The notes beneath the pieces were generated by a model. The model was not told the origin of the DNA, made no database searches, and was given only the letters and a program-made list of their open reading frames with translations. This document shows, in pieces, positions 45,231 to 57,435 of a DNA stretch of 64,000 nt (its first letter is position 1; each line of letters opens with the position of its first letter). The stretch comes from Corticium candelabrum (Eukaryota; Porifera; Homoscleromorpha; Homosclerophorida; Plakinidae): positions 181,501 to 245,500 of the forward strand of contig NC_085095.1 of NCBI RefSeq assembly GCF_963422355.1. Reading direction: 5' to 3'. The position numbers were made by a program, and so were the translations under genes.

Positions 45231-47067
45231 GACAGTGATAGAAACTCCTTGACTCAATGAGACATGTTACAAGAGACAACAGATTAAGTACTCATTCTAA
45301 ACATGAATGGTACAATAAACCGCACCGAATTACTTCACTGTGATTACATGTAGTTGTTAGTGTCTGACAACTACGAGTCATGCTGATTTCCATCTTAGAA
45401 TTCATTTAATCCAATTGCAAAACTTCAATTTTCTGAGCTCAACACAAGGAATAAAATGATTCGAAACAAATTTACCTTTCCGACACTCTCGTGCATTTTC
45501 TTTTCTGCTGCTGCCTGTTGCGCCTTAGCTGTATTGACCATATCATAAGCTTCCTAATTGGACACAGCTATGACAGTGTGGGGCTCTCTATCTCAACTTG
45601 AAGATCCTACCTGAAATAAGCTTGATGTTAGCTCGTCTAGTTCTTCTACGACTTGATCTCTCACACGAGACAACTTTTCCACCTCGTCATCTTTCAGCTT
45701 CAATTCCTACCACATTAATACACTAACTGCTGCTCTTGAGGTATTCAATTGTCAACACCTCCATGAAAACAAATTTCATAAAACACAATAATGGTATGTA
45801 TGATACTCTAATTCAGATAGTACAGGTGTATGAATATATTAACCACTTATAGTAATGCCCACTATCAGTAGTATGAGACACATGCAACATTTCAATAGCT
45901 AATCCCCAACTCTGTACGTTATTAATGAACCCTTGTTCTACTTTTCCTAGTTTGGTACACAAGGTTTTTAGTTTCAATATGTAAACAGACAATAGATAAG
46001 TAAATAAGAGTTTTATTTAGGTGATCAGAAGTCCACTTGCTCTTACAAACAAAAGTACATCAATCCTTTTAGTAGCAATAGCAACTTATAGGTCAATTGG
46101 CACAGAAAGCAACTGTACTTGAAAGTTAATCCTCACAAGCATTGGTTACTTAGACAGTTTACATAAAAATGTACAATCAACAAAATCACCATGTCCCATT
46201 AATTAACAAGAAACGCAACGTGGAAAAGAAAACCTTTCCTCCCTGCCCAAAAACAAGAATTGAAAAATACTAAACATGACAAGCCACTGACTCTATGAGA
46301 GTGAGAACAGCAATTCCAATATGACAAGGTCAGCAATTCATCTGTCACTGAAGTCATAACTACAAAAGACATGACACCCAAAGAAGCTCTTTTCATCACA
46401 CTGCCATAAATAGCTGACATAATGATCTAGACGATTGTTGGCTTGCAACTATTAAGCCGAATCTGTAATCACGGGGTATCTAACTTAGTGAAATCCTTAA
46501 CAGAGCTACTTTACGGAAATCAGTACCCCTACTACCTAATACTTACCAAGTCCTAACAAACCACACCCATACCATAAGAATGCTATGAACGCTAGTACAA
46601 CCACAAATCCCAGCTGTTTGTAACACACAACAATTAGTACGTTATTTCAGTCTAAGACCAAACGTTTTGCCATCTGCACAATAGCTGAAAAGTTGAATTA
46701 GCTCTCCAGAGCTACTACTGTTACCTCTGTCATCCTCTTGAGCTCTTTCTCTAATCTCAACTGACTGTGACGCTTGATATCAGCAGAAGGTGACCCACCG
46801 GATACCGATAAGGGACTGAGCTGATTGGTTAGGTCACCGGAATGGGCGCTAGAACAGCGCAAAACCTGGTATCTGTCCAAGAAAGACGACGTCAATATGT
46901 TGCTCTATTATGCCACACATTCCTGCTAACCGTTCATCACAATGACTTCGACGCATGCTAACATCACCGCCATCAACTTTGCCGGCATCAGCAACCGGCC
47001 AGCTGCTGCCATTCGCGTCGCCATTCCGAGCCACTGCTTCACTTGACTCATCCATTAGGTAACTCAT
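43923..47067 (-). CDS. RAB3IP: Rabin8/GRAB-type Rab guanine-nucleotide exchange factor
   Basis: Ten exons (minus): 47067–46931, 46872–46725, 45706–45611, 45553–45476, 44787–44671, 44603–44475, 44415–44336, 44283–44181, 44126–44060, 44002–43923 (344 aa). The Sec2 coiled coil (RLEKELKRMTEELKLKDDEV, VRDQVVEELDELTSSLFQEA, AAAEKKMHESVGK, VEILQAEVSALK) is the exchange surface for Rab8/Rab3-type GTPases in exocytosis and ciliogenesis. The C-terminal domain follows: EFREWLERPSL, DDVLPCIRFKNKD, KPCKFQVKLDDGNTWHFIS, VCNFYSYLRYITQGIVK and a final MFKEVIRLQAEMALCRLG helix. It is somewhat shorter at the N-terminus than vertebrate Rabin8. The 58 nt intron 1 is inferred because only its removal joins the two frames. 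RAB3IL1 is the other vertebrate co-orthologue. Confidence 0.9.
45148..45227. repeat. (TA)n microsatellite
   Basis: Pure TA run of about 80 bp in RAB3IP intron 4. Confidence 0.95.
46452..46613 (-). other. Possible alternative RAB3IP 3' exons encoding a tail anchor
   Basis: A 67 nt exon candidate (46613–46547) with acceptor ACAAACAG and strong donor GTAAGTAT continues the frame of RAB3IP exon 2 as LGFVVVLAFIAFLWYGCGLL, a hydrophobic helix. A following acceptor (GATTACAG, exon from 46462) adds only DSA before a stop (46452–46454). Spliced this way, exons 1–2 would give a 120 aa tail-anchored protein. It is inferred only from splice sites and frame. Confidence 0.4.
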
Positions 47068-47148
47068 TTACGCATGCGTAAGGTTAGCCTCGCATTCCCG
47101 ACCTATTGACCTCTGACCTTTACCATTGGATGCTAGACTCGTTTCTCG
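47068..47148. promoter_or_regulatory. Bidirectional promoter between RAB3IP and CPT1
   Basis: Only 81 bp separate the two start codons. TTTACGCATGCGTAA (47068–47081), a palindrome resembling an NRF-1 site, lies directly at the RAB3IP start; no TATA box is seen. Confidence 0.6.
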
Positions 47149-48059
47149 ATGGCGGAAGCTCGTCTTGCCGTTGCTTTTCAGTTTGCAGTCACCGACGAAG
47201 GCGTGAATATTCACTTAGACAAACGCGCTGCGTTGGGTGTACTAGAAGCGGCGTTTCGCTCGTACAGGCGTCGATACTATCGTCTACGCAATCGCCTCGC
47301 GTATGGCATGTTCCCTGCTACACCGCTCTCTCTGCTCGCTCTTGTCCTCTCCGTATTGGTCGGCTGCTATTTTCAATTGGATCCGATCGGCTTTCGATCG
47401 CACGTACTAGCAATAGGAGACAGAATTCCGGGGTGAGACGGTAATGTGGTGTGTGTGCTTGTGCGTGTGATGTAGCTAAGGCCTGTAGCAAATATGTGTC
47501 GTCACATTTGATTGGTTATTTAGCGTGAGGAGTTTGAAGCCGCTGTTTCAGGAGCTTATAGTAAATCTGTGTCTGGCCCTAGTCCTTTGGATAGTATTCT
47601 CTCTCAGTCAGCGCTACGTTTTGCGTGTTTTGCTGCATTATCATCATTGGATCTTTGAAAGGTTAGTGTACCGGAAGTGATAACTAAGGAATTGGCCTCA
47701 TGCCATGACGCTAACTGGGGTGTGGTGGTTCTCCGGAATTCTTATTTCCTCTCTCTCTCTGTTAGATGTTTGTGCTAGATAGAAAAAAAGGGCAGGAAAA
47801 GCTAATTTAGTGTGATTTGGAAATGGACAGTAGAACATGATCAATTGAACATCCTCACCTTACTGTCTTATGATGTCTCGCTATTCCTAATAACACATCT
47901 GTCTATGAACTGCCCTTTTGAATGATGAAAGTTGTGCTCAACTGGCAACATGTGGAGTGTACAAGTGTACACAGTCTGTGAGTACTTCCTTGTTTGGTTT
48001 CAATGTCTGAAAGACACTTAGGATATTTCCTTTTTTGTGTAGATGAGGATAGATGATGT

Positions 48060-48108
<49 letters not shown>

Positions 48109-48988
48109 TTAATAATGTGTGCGGTCCTGGAGCAGGAAGGCTATGCACGGGCAGTATCACTGTTTCACTGAGCAACCGCCTGTGGACATGAAAGAGACCT
48201 ACGGATGGCTAAAGGCAGCGAATCTTCCTGCTGCAACTGAGGAACTGGTTGTTGCTTCTCAAGACCAAGCTGTTCGGACTCGGTACTATGAGCACAAGAT
48301 TCTACATCATGATGTCAGTCCTACTTGCCGCATGTGCAGTGTAGGCCTGGAAACAGTCGACCACATTGTGGCAGGCTGTAGTGCTTTGGCACTGATGAAC
48401 TACACTGATTGACACAATCAGGTGGCCTCCATCATTCCTGGGATGTTTGTCGCCATTTTGGGGTTCCAGTGGAGAGCAAATGGTACCGGCATCATCCTGA
48501 TAGGCTTGTGGAGACGGATGACATTACTATGATGTGGAATACCACCATCCCCACTGCCAGGAAGATCAAAGCCAATTGTTCAGACATCTGTCTTAGAATA
48601 AGAAGACAAACACTTGTCTTCTTATTGATATCAGCTGTTGTGCTGATGGCAACATTGGCAAGAAACATGCTGAGAAGTTGGTGAAGTACAGCGACTTGTG
48701 AGTGGAGATAAGCCGCATGTGGCATTGTCGAACACTGGTGGTTCCGGTGGTTTTGGGAGCTTTGGGCACAGTGCAAGCAGGTATTGCACTGTGGCTGGAC
48801 ATTATTCCAGGTCATCACAACTTGCAGCACTTACAGAAAACAGTGCTTCTGGGATCTACTCGGATCCTTCGTAAAGTCATGTCTTCTTTCTAGACAGCCG
48901 TGATGGTCTAAGTACTTCTGAAGCAGTGTTTGCTTCCGGTACTTGTAATAGACTTTACAAACCAGACTGATCTGGTTGAGCACGACAC

Positions 48989-49023
<35 letters not shown>

Positions 49024-52000
49024 ACTTGATATGGTAGATTTGTTTTAAAATTTAGAAAATGTGATTTGTTTAGAAATTTTATAGATTTGTATTTCTTTGA
49101 AACAATAATATCACAAAGTTGTTGCTGGAGTGGCTCTTGTGCTTGAGTTGTTCTTTGCACACATATTTTCATAAATTTTACATGTGTAATTCTTTTCTCA
49201 CACTTAATTATTTGTCTTACTAGAAGGTGTGGTAGAGTTATGCTAAAATGCTGTGTTTTAATTATTCATTGTTACACTAGTGGATAATAACAAAATTGAT
49301 TATCTTTTCTAAGCGATGATTATGAAATGCTAGTGTACTTTAGACTGTTGAAGGTGAGGTGGTGTACTCATATATCATATCCTGCTGTGGTGTTTACCAC
49401 CAATTGATTCTAACTGCTCAAAATTATTTGGGACCAGGGTGTATATCAGTTGGTTCACTACAGTATACTCATCATCATGCAGTCAGTCGACATGACTATG
49501 ACTGTTCATGGCTTTGGCATGACTTGATGAGCTTTCTCCGTACTGCTCGGTTTTTTGCTTGATTTTGCCATCTGTTATGATCAATTCCTTTCCACTACAT
49601 GTTCCTTTTTTGTAGTATCTTTGAATGTCAGTCTGGGGAGTCTGCTGTTGTCCATCCTGTTGTCCATCCTGTGTAGTGTCCCAACCATTGTAAATTTCTA
49701 CCAATAAGCATTAGCACGCCAGAGGATCTCTTCATTCCTGATCTTGTCAAACAGAGTATTCATGATTTGCCGCAGCTGTCTCATCATATATGCATGTAAT
49801 TTGTCTACTTGAGCTTTATAGACTGTCCAGGTTTCAGCTCCATACAGTAGGGAAGAAAGCATTATAGCCTGGTATACCTTACATTTGACCCGTATAGAAA
49901 CATGCCTATTTTCCAACACTATACTTATCATTGGACAGATAAGCTTAACAAGATATAAGTATTTATGTGAAAGGTGACATTTGTTCAAACTGAGTAGACG
50001 GATAGACTTTGGAATATCTCAGTGATTAAGATTACTTGTACCACTGTCAAAATGGCAACAAACTCAACTTTTAAAATGTTCTTGTTAGGTTAAAACTGTC
50101 AGTCAGTGCATTTGACAGTGTGTGTAATGGGCTAAGTATACTGGAAAGTTTAATACAAGTGTTTTTAATGTGACGTTGAGAGAAAGAATGATATCTGAGA
50201 CTAACCCAAGTGATTGCATGTCAGCATATAGATAACCTATGTTTTATATGTACAACAGTAGAGCAACCACACTGTTGTCAGACTCAATGATACCTCTTGC
50301 TTGACCCTTTAATTAGTACAAATATTGTTTTATTAATTGTGTCATTTGTGTTAGGAGGCCGTCTGTGGGTACAAAGATTTGGGGAGTATGGAATGCAAGT
50401 GATTATAGATAGGGAAGTATGCAATGTGGTTTTGTTTTTGTTGAGCTTAGTTGTTCATCACACTATTGAGTGGTCCATTCAAGCCCATGCTGTACAGTTT
50501 TCAGCCATCTTTACCAAGTCTACCTCTTCCTTCTCTTGGAGACACACTTAGCCGAGTTAGTCTTATCACGCTAGTTTATTGGAGCATGTGTTGGTATGTC
50601 AATGTTGAAATAGTATCTTAAGTCTGTTCAGCCATTGCTGAGTGATGAAGAGTTTGAAAAGATGAAACAGTTGGCCTATGATTTCCAGGTAGATGCATTG
50701 ATATTGACTTAAATCAGACTCAATTTTTAATGTGAATATCTGATGTTGTTATAGCATGGTGTTGGTCGAAAGCTACAGCGCTATCTTTTTCTCAAGTATC
50801 TGTGGTCTGTGAACTATGTGAGCATACTGCAGTAAACAACATCGGTGTTTGAGTATTTTAATACTATGAAAAGCAAAAGCATGCTTTTGTCAATGAAAGA
50901 AATGTATGGCATTAATGCTAAAGAAAGTGTGCGTATGTCACTGCATGTGATCTAGTTGTCTGTAAATTGTTTAAAGAATGTTTGGGTATTTAAGTTTGAG
51001 GCTTAATATAATTAGCTAAAGTATGTCAGCCAAATACTACACAAACGTATACACAGACACCAAATCAATTAATTGCAGTAAAATTGGTTGATAGTGTTGT
51101 AACTGTTGGGGAATCATACTGATATGATTACAGGTTTCTGACTGGTGGGAGCAGTATGTGTATCTTCGGAGCAGGTCTCCACTGATGATTAATAGCAACT
51201 ATTATGCTGTGGTATGGTGTGTCAGTGTAGTTATACTGTTGCTGGGTTAACTTGTGTTTTATTAGGATGCGATGTTTCATTGTTCGACGGAAGTTCAGGC
51301 TGCTCGAGCTGCTAGCATGATCCACGGTATGATGTTGTACAAGAAGTTACTGGAGTCAGAAAGATTGGAACCGGTAGAGTATTTTAACTGCCCAGTTGAC
51401 ATCTTGGACACTGGACATCATTGTTTGTTCGTAGCTAATGTTGCGTGGTCTTATTCCTCTCTGCTCATCTCAATACGAGAGAACATTTGGAACAACACGG
51501 ATACCAGGCATTGAGCAAGGTATGTGTTACATCAATACCTGAATGATGTCTGGCACACATTGAGTCATTGAATTGGTGCTGTTACTCGACATATTTGATT
51601 GCTATTAGACACTCTACGCCATGTTGACCCAGATGAGTGTAGGCACATTGTGGCAGTTCATCAAGGTCGGTATTACGTTGTGCCATTATACTCACGAGGA
51701 CGCCTTTTGTCTGCAACAGAAATTGAGGGGTATTTCATGCTTTCATAATATAGATATAGTTGCCAGTTATTTTGTGTGTCCTTTTGTGTCAGACAAATAC
51801 AGAGAATTTTGAATGATGTTGCTCCCTCACGTCCTGTAAAGAATGGTGAACTGAAACTGCCTTCTTTGACTGCTATGGAGAGGTGAGGACAGCTGCCAAC
51901 CAACAGCAAGGAAGTTAGCTAGAGATAGTCTTGTTTAGGGGAGAGTGGGGAAAGGTCTATCAGACATTCTTTACATCAGGTCACAATCGCAAGGCGATGG

Positions 52001-54044
52001 ACATGCTAGAAAAAGTACATACTGATCAATGGAATAAAGCGATCGACTGTGTTTGACACAGTTTGTGTTTAGGCTTCTTTCATCGTTTTCCTGGAAGACG
52101 AAGCTGTCACTTACTCTAAGGTGGGTAGTCTGGATATTAACTTTTTTACAACTTGTAATGTAATCTCAGCATGTCACTGGCTGTTTAATTACCCTGTAGC
52201 ATCGATCATAAGTACTATATAGCAGTAGCCTCAGATTCATTAGTTTTTCATCAGTCTCTGGAATTCTCAGCGCCTTTGTTGCTTAAGTTCCACGTTTAGG
52301 TACAAGCCAGAACAAACACCAAGGCTATATATATATATAGTCAACAACTGTATCGTTTTATTGGATATTTTCATTATGATCTAATGTTGTTAGGATGATC
52401 CTACAAAGCTGAATGAGATGGGTCGTAGTTTGCTTCATGGAAGTGGCTGGAATCGATGGTTCGATAAGTCAGTGTGTCTTGTTGTTTTCAAGAATGGAAG
52501 GGTAAGAATCCTGTTGCAAAATCATTTATATCTTTGTTTTGTAGTGTTTTCCATAATAGATGGGGTTCAACATTGAACACTCGTGGTAAGTAAATTGTTT
52601 CATTGGTAATGACTAGCATATGCATTGTTTCATTGGTTTGTGGGTATGGAAAGCTAGATATGTATGTTGCTTTTTGTCAACAGCCAATAGATCTATCTCC
52701 GGCAGTTAAGCATAATTTGTCAAATTGACTGTCAAATACACATATTGTCTATATGCAATACGTACAAGAAAGGGCAGTCTGCACTACTGATAGCAGTTAG
52801 TATGTTGTGAGAGAGATAGAACTGTCTGTATAGAGCAGCTTCTAATGTGTAAGGTATTTGTGTGTTGGATAGCACTTTGTTGTTGATATGGCATAGCAAC
52901 AAGCAGTCTTTGTGCTGAGTCAGTCTTATAATGGTTACTGTCAGTTCAACAGTTTTGTCAACCACCAGTTATCAGGACAGCTACAGCTGCTGAATACTAA
53001 TAGTGCTGTTTAAGATGTTTTGCTTGTGAGTAGAGGTTGTGGCCAATAGCAGCATTTGTTCTGTGGAGAAAAGTACTTATGGCATTGCAGATATTTACCC
53101 GAGGCCCGGATATGTGGCCTAAGGGTATAGTAGTCGTCTGACATGCAACCGTACAACCGTATTTATACTCGATTAGCGCAGATGTAAATGAAGCTATTCC
53201 GACCAATAGACGAGAAGTGGTGTCCCTACCGACCAATAGAACGTGATGTCATTTGTTTGGTAGCTGCTAGCGAGAATTCGGCCAACGGGCGTTCATCCTA
53301 TGCCTGTACTTGGTGTTTAGTCTTTTGCTTTGCATAAGGGTTTAGCACCTAGAAACAACACCTAGTCTATATTTGCGTGTGTATATTTTCCCACCAACAA
53401 CTAGGCGTCTAGCTAGAGAGCCAAGGTGCTGGATTCAGGCGCCATGCGGTACCTGTAGCTGCATGTACCTGACTTGTTACATTATGCGTGTTCCACAGTG
53501 TTTCTGCATAGTGGTTCTGCAGTCTGACAGCTTGAATTTTTGGTGTGCATGGCTGAAAGGCCGCGATGTTGTTGCAAAAATCACTAGTGTCGTCTTCAAC
53601 AGAAATTTGGCACTCTACAGGAATTTGCGAAGGGGAACATGCATTGTCTGTGACAGTGCATCTGTTTGTTGGACGAAGCAACTGACCTGTAAGTACACAA
53701 GAAGTCTGGAGACGCAGCTTGCATCTTTGTTTATCTAGATGAATGCATTGGAAACCTTAGCTGAGACGAGTGGGTTGGGCTAAAACCTTAGTATGCAAAA
53801 GATTATCACGTGACGAGGTATGTGATTATCTACACCAGCCGAGGGTGTAAAGTTAGTATTATAATGTGCTTCTCCATTCATAATTAAGGCAGTTGTTGGA
53901 CATGGCACTTTTAAATTTATTGAAATTTGTAATATAGTATTGTTTATGTCATGATTGCTCGTTTCTCAACTATGTGTACTATGTGTTGTTAGTATGTGCA
54001 TATTGAAAGGAAATAGAAAGTAAAATGATAAAAATAACAATGGC

Positions 54045-54107
<63 letters not shown>

Positions 54108-57100
54108 TGTGTCTGTCTGTGTCTGTGTCTGTGTGTGTGTCTGTGTGTGTGTGTGTCTGTGTGTGTGTTATGTTTTTATTGCTAAGTGTTTACAGGGCAG
54201 ATTCTCCGGTTATTGGTCAGATGTTAGAAACCACAGTGGCATGGGATTTTGCAAGTGAGAGGTCAGCACAGTAGTTGGAAAGTAAATGATGTCACTGACT
54301 CTGACTGGTGCTAACCTATCACTTGTGTTAAAAGTTAATCTACTAAAGTCTTTTATCCTGTGGCAAGTAAACTATTATGTTAACTCTGATGATAGTTGTT
54401 TGACGTTTTCACTAATAACGTTTCGCTGCTTCGTAATTGTACTAACGCTACTTGTTAGGGCTGATGCACCTGCAGTGGGTTTGATGCTTGAGAATGCATT
54501 TCATCTGGAAGTTCAGTCTAACAGGTGATGACTAATCATTAAAGGCAAAGAACAGAACTAATAGACTTGCTAATATTTAGTTCAGTTTAGTCATATAACA
54601 ATACTAAGATAATCGTTGCATTTGTTGTAGTTTGATTGAATATCAGCAATGCTACTGAATTAAGAGAGAAAGCTAAGCATGCATAAGGCACTAAATGATT
54701 AATTGCTGGCAATAATAATATGATATGGCTTATTGAATTGTTCACATCGCTGACACATGTATTTCCAAAGACGGCAAGACTAATAAATCATTTTGTTGTC
54801 AGCTGCTCTAATTTTCACAATCTATTGTCAAAAGCTAATACAGCTAATGAAACATTAATATAAGTCTGAAATATTAACAGTAACAATCACATAAAACCTG
54901 TTGTGTTTAATTAACTAACAATTTATGAAGATGGTGACAAGCTAAAAGTGCAATTGTGTTTGGTTGCCTTTTGGTAAAGGCACGTAAATATGTATAAAAC
55001 CATGCAGATTTGATGCTGATGGTCACTGTGCTGGGGAAGCCACAAGTGGACCTCTTAGGTTTCCTGAACGTTTGGATTGGGACTTGAATGAAGAAGTATG
55101 CAGCTAGTATCATGATAGAGCAAATATTGGTATGGTCTTATGTGTTTTTTTTTCTTTCTCCTAGTTGGTAGACACAATAGAACGTGCAGCTGAAGATGCT
55201 GCAAAAAGAACTGAGAATTTACAATTACGTATTGTTGTCCATGAGGCATTTGGTACGCTAATATATTTGATAGAATGTTTTTGCATGTATAGCAGATGAT
55301 AATTTTTGTCTTTAGGAAAAAAAGCTATCAAGAATTGTAAAGTAGGGTGAGTTAATCATAAAGGGCACTACAATTTTAATTAATTAAAAAGTATGCATAT
55401 ATGCAGGCAAACTATGTTATGTTGCCTTACATTTATACTTTTCACTAAACTGCGATATCCATTCACTAGATACTGCATCTCAGGTGTATTATAATGAATA
55501 TTTTTGTGTATTGTATACAGTCCTGATGGTTTTATTCAAATGGCGATACAGTTGGCATTCTACAGGGTGAGCCTATTGGATTGCATTGTGTGGAATGTTG
55601 TAGTCATGTGGCATTTGTGAACAGGAGTACAAGAAATTTTGTTTGACATATGAAGCCTCGATGATGCGCCTCTTTAGAGATGGCCGAACTGAAACCGTGC
55701 GTCCTGTCACTATGCAATCATGTACTTTTGTGGAGGCAATGTGTAATCCGGAGACATCTGTATGATGAGGCATGTCAATTTTGTCCTATTGTTAGTCTAA
55801 CTGGTTTGCTGTAGAAGGAGAAGTGTAGACAACTCCTTAGGGATGCCTGTGAAAATCACCAGCAAGTGGCAAGAAGAGCGATGATAGGAGAAGGTGTGTA
55901 TTGTAGAGAGCAATGAGATCTATTATAAGATTTAAAATTGTAATTTTATAAATTAGTTGCTGATACGGTTACCGCAATGGTGCATACATAATCAACTTGC
56001 ACTTGAGCAAACTGTTGATATCTAAGGTGACATATGTTTCAATGGTGTGGGAACATGAACAATGCTAAAAACTACGGCAAATTTTTTAGAAACTGTAACT
56101 GTAGTTTTGGTTGTCTGTTGTAGTACATTGTGAGATTTGTGATAGACATTTGATTATCGATTGGATCTCATTTCTTTCAGGTGTTGACAGACACTTGTTC
56201 TGCTTATACGTTGTTTCCAAAGCTTTAAAGGTGGATTCTGCCTTTTTACAACAGGTATGACCAGTCAAAGAGTCTAAAGAGTGTTTCTTATTGCATTTTC
56301 TGCAACTTTAGGTCCTTGGAGAGCCATGGACATTATCCACAAGCCAGGTTGTTATTGTACGTGTAAGAAAGGTTATTGAATAGTAGTAATATTTGTTTTG
56401 TAGACTCCACATGATCAGACTGGAGCTCTTAAAACTGATGAGTTTCCCACTCATGTTTCATTTGGAGGAGGATTTGGACCAGTAAGACTGTTGATTGGGT
56501 CAATTTAAATTGTTTTCATTCATCTAGTTTGTGAATTGTGACAGCATATATGTGATTGTTGTTTAATTCTGGTCACGTTGTTAATTAATTAATGCAATTC
56601 TCTACTGAATTAAGTTAATCAAGTGAAACTGTATGTCTGGGTTTTGCATAAAGTATACATTGTTTTTGAGAATTTCTGGTTTGTGTGAATGTTAGTTTTT
56701 ATTGGATAACTGTGTGCTTCTGATTTAAACTGGCAGGTTGCTGATGATGGATATGGTGTTTCATACGTCGTCGCTGGAGATAATCACATTTTCTTCCATG
56801 TTTCCAGTTTCGCAAAATGCCTACACACGGTGAGACCTTTTGTTATTTCGTTTTTGGGAGTTTATTGTGGAACTATACTGAAGGTGTTTACCCTGCTTTA
56901 TAATCAGCACTATCAAATAGCTGACATGCAGTGTTACATATATTACCAATGACAGTACTACTCCTTCCAAAATTCGGCATATCTGATTCTAGCTGTCAAA
57001 GATACTGCCTTTTGCTTATTACTTTGTTTTGATTATGTAATTTTTGTGTTTTCTCTGTTTTATTATTATAGTGAATGTTGTTTCTTTAATTAACTTAATA

Positions 57101-57435
57101 AATCGTAACAAATCACTGGATAAGGCATATGTTGGGGAAGATTATGGTGACTTCATTGTGAGACCGGAAATTAAGTACTCACATTTTATGTCAAAATTGC
57201 AGCTTGTATCACAACGTGTGCTTGGTAATGTAACAGTTGCTGGTACAATATAAGAACTTATATTATAGGACCAGTGTTCACATACGGTCTACATACTGCA
57301 ATTAAAGTTTCAGATGTAGTAAACACGTAAATGTAGGTGTTTTGCTGTATGTCTTAGGATTGTTCCAGATTTGCAGACAGAATTTGTGAATGTATGGCTG
57401 AGATGTTAGCTTTGTTCAAAACAGAAGAGCAGTGA
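47149..57435 (+). CDS. CPT1: Carnitine O-palmitoyltransferase 1
   Basis: Twenty-seven exons in the joined product (775 aa): 47149–47432, 47524–47661, 50355–50385, 50451–50555, 50614–50688, 50755–50817, 51134–51211, 51266–51373, 51435–51519, 51609–51729, 51793–51882, 51939–52014, 52073–52120, 52394–52501, 52560–52585, 54196–54261 or 54459–54524, 55008–55095, 55165–55252, 55316–55346, 55521–55566, 55625–55759, 55815–55893, 56181–56254, 56312–56347, 56404–56481, 56737–56829, 57358–57435. The N-terminal [18 protein letters not shown], two TM helices, and the acyltransferase motifs GFNIEHSW (catalytic His477), [29 protein letters not shown] and [18 protein letters not shown] identify it. The enzyme makes acylcarnitine at the mitochondrial outer membrane and is the malonyl-CoA-controlled step of fatty-acid import. 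The length equals vertebrate CPT1. AATAAA at 57796 may be the poly(A) signal. Intron 2 holds two LINE fragments. Confidence 0.95.
48058..49017 (+). mobile_element. 5'-truncated LINE fragment between (AAT)n runs
   Basis: Starting after an (AAT)n run (48058–48110), a broken frame reads [20 protein letters not shown], then [18 protein letters not shown] (CCHC-type knuckle), then, in another frame, [15 protein letters not shown]. This is the C-terminal end of a non-LTR retrotransposon polyprotein. It ends at GGTTGAGCACGACAC followed by an (AAT)n tail. The last 190 bp recur inverted at 23881–24068. It lies in CPT1 intron 2. Confidence 0.75.
49483..49990 (-). mobile_element. LINE reverse-transcriptase C-terminal fragment, minus strand
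   Basis: The minus-strand frame reads [20 protein letters not shown] and [19 protein letters not shown], the well-known segment after the RT palm/thumb of endonuclease-type LINEs. It continues in a shifted frame with [18 protein letters not shown]. It is truncated and frameshifted. It lies in CPT1 intron 2. Confidence 0.7.
53096..53127 (+). repeat. 32 bp palindromic dispersed motif
   Basis: TACCCGAGGCCCGGATATG… ending TAAGGGTA; partner of 37197–37228. It lies in CPT1 intron 15 beside CCAAT-containing sequence (53200–53242). Confidence 0.5.
54043..54170. repeat. (GT)n / (CTGT)n microsatellite
   Basis: Long GT run with interspersed CTGT units about 25 bp upstream of the first of the two alternative CPT1 exons. 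Confidence 0.95.
54196..54524 (+). other. CPT1: Pair of equal-length, apparently mutually exclusive CPT1 exons
   Basis: Exon a (54196–54261) encodes [19 protein letters not shown]… and exon b (54459–54524) encodes [19 protein letters not shown]…. Both are 66 nt, both start and end in phase 2, and both have good AG and GT sites. Each alone joins correctly to 52585 and 55008. Including both would also keep the frame but would duplicate the WAD segment next to the catalytic His, which is unlikely to fold. Confidence 0.75.

Noticed and set aside
53373-53738. A 121-codon plus-strand ORF in CPT1 intron 15
   Set aside because: No recognisable domain, no family motif, and it overlaps a minus-strand ORF of similar length; probably chance.
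57044-57253. A 69-codon plus-strand frame in the last CPT1 intron
   Set aside because: CPT1 joins perfectly from 56829 to 57358 without it, and it matches no part of the enzyme.
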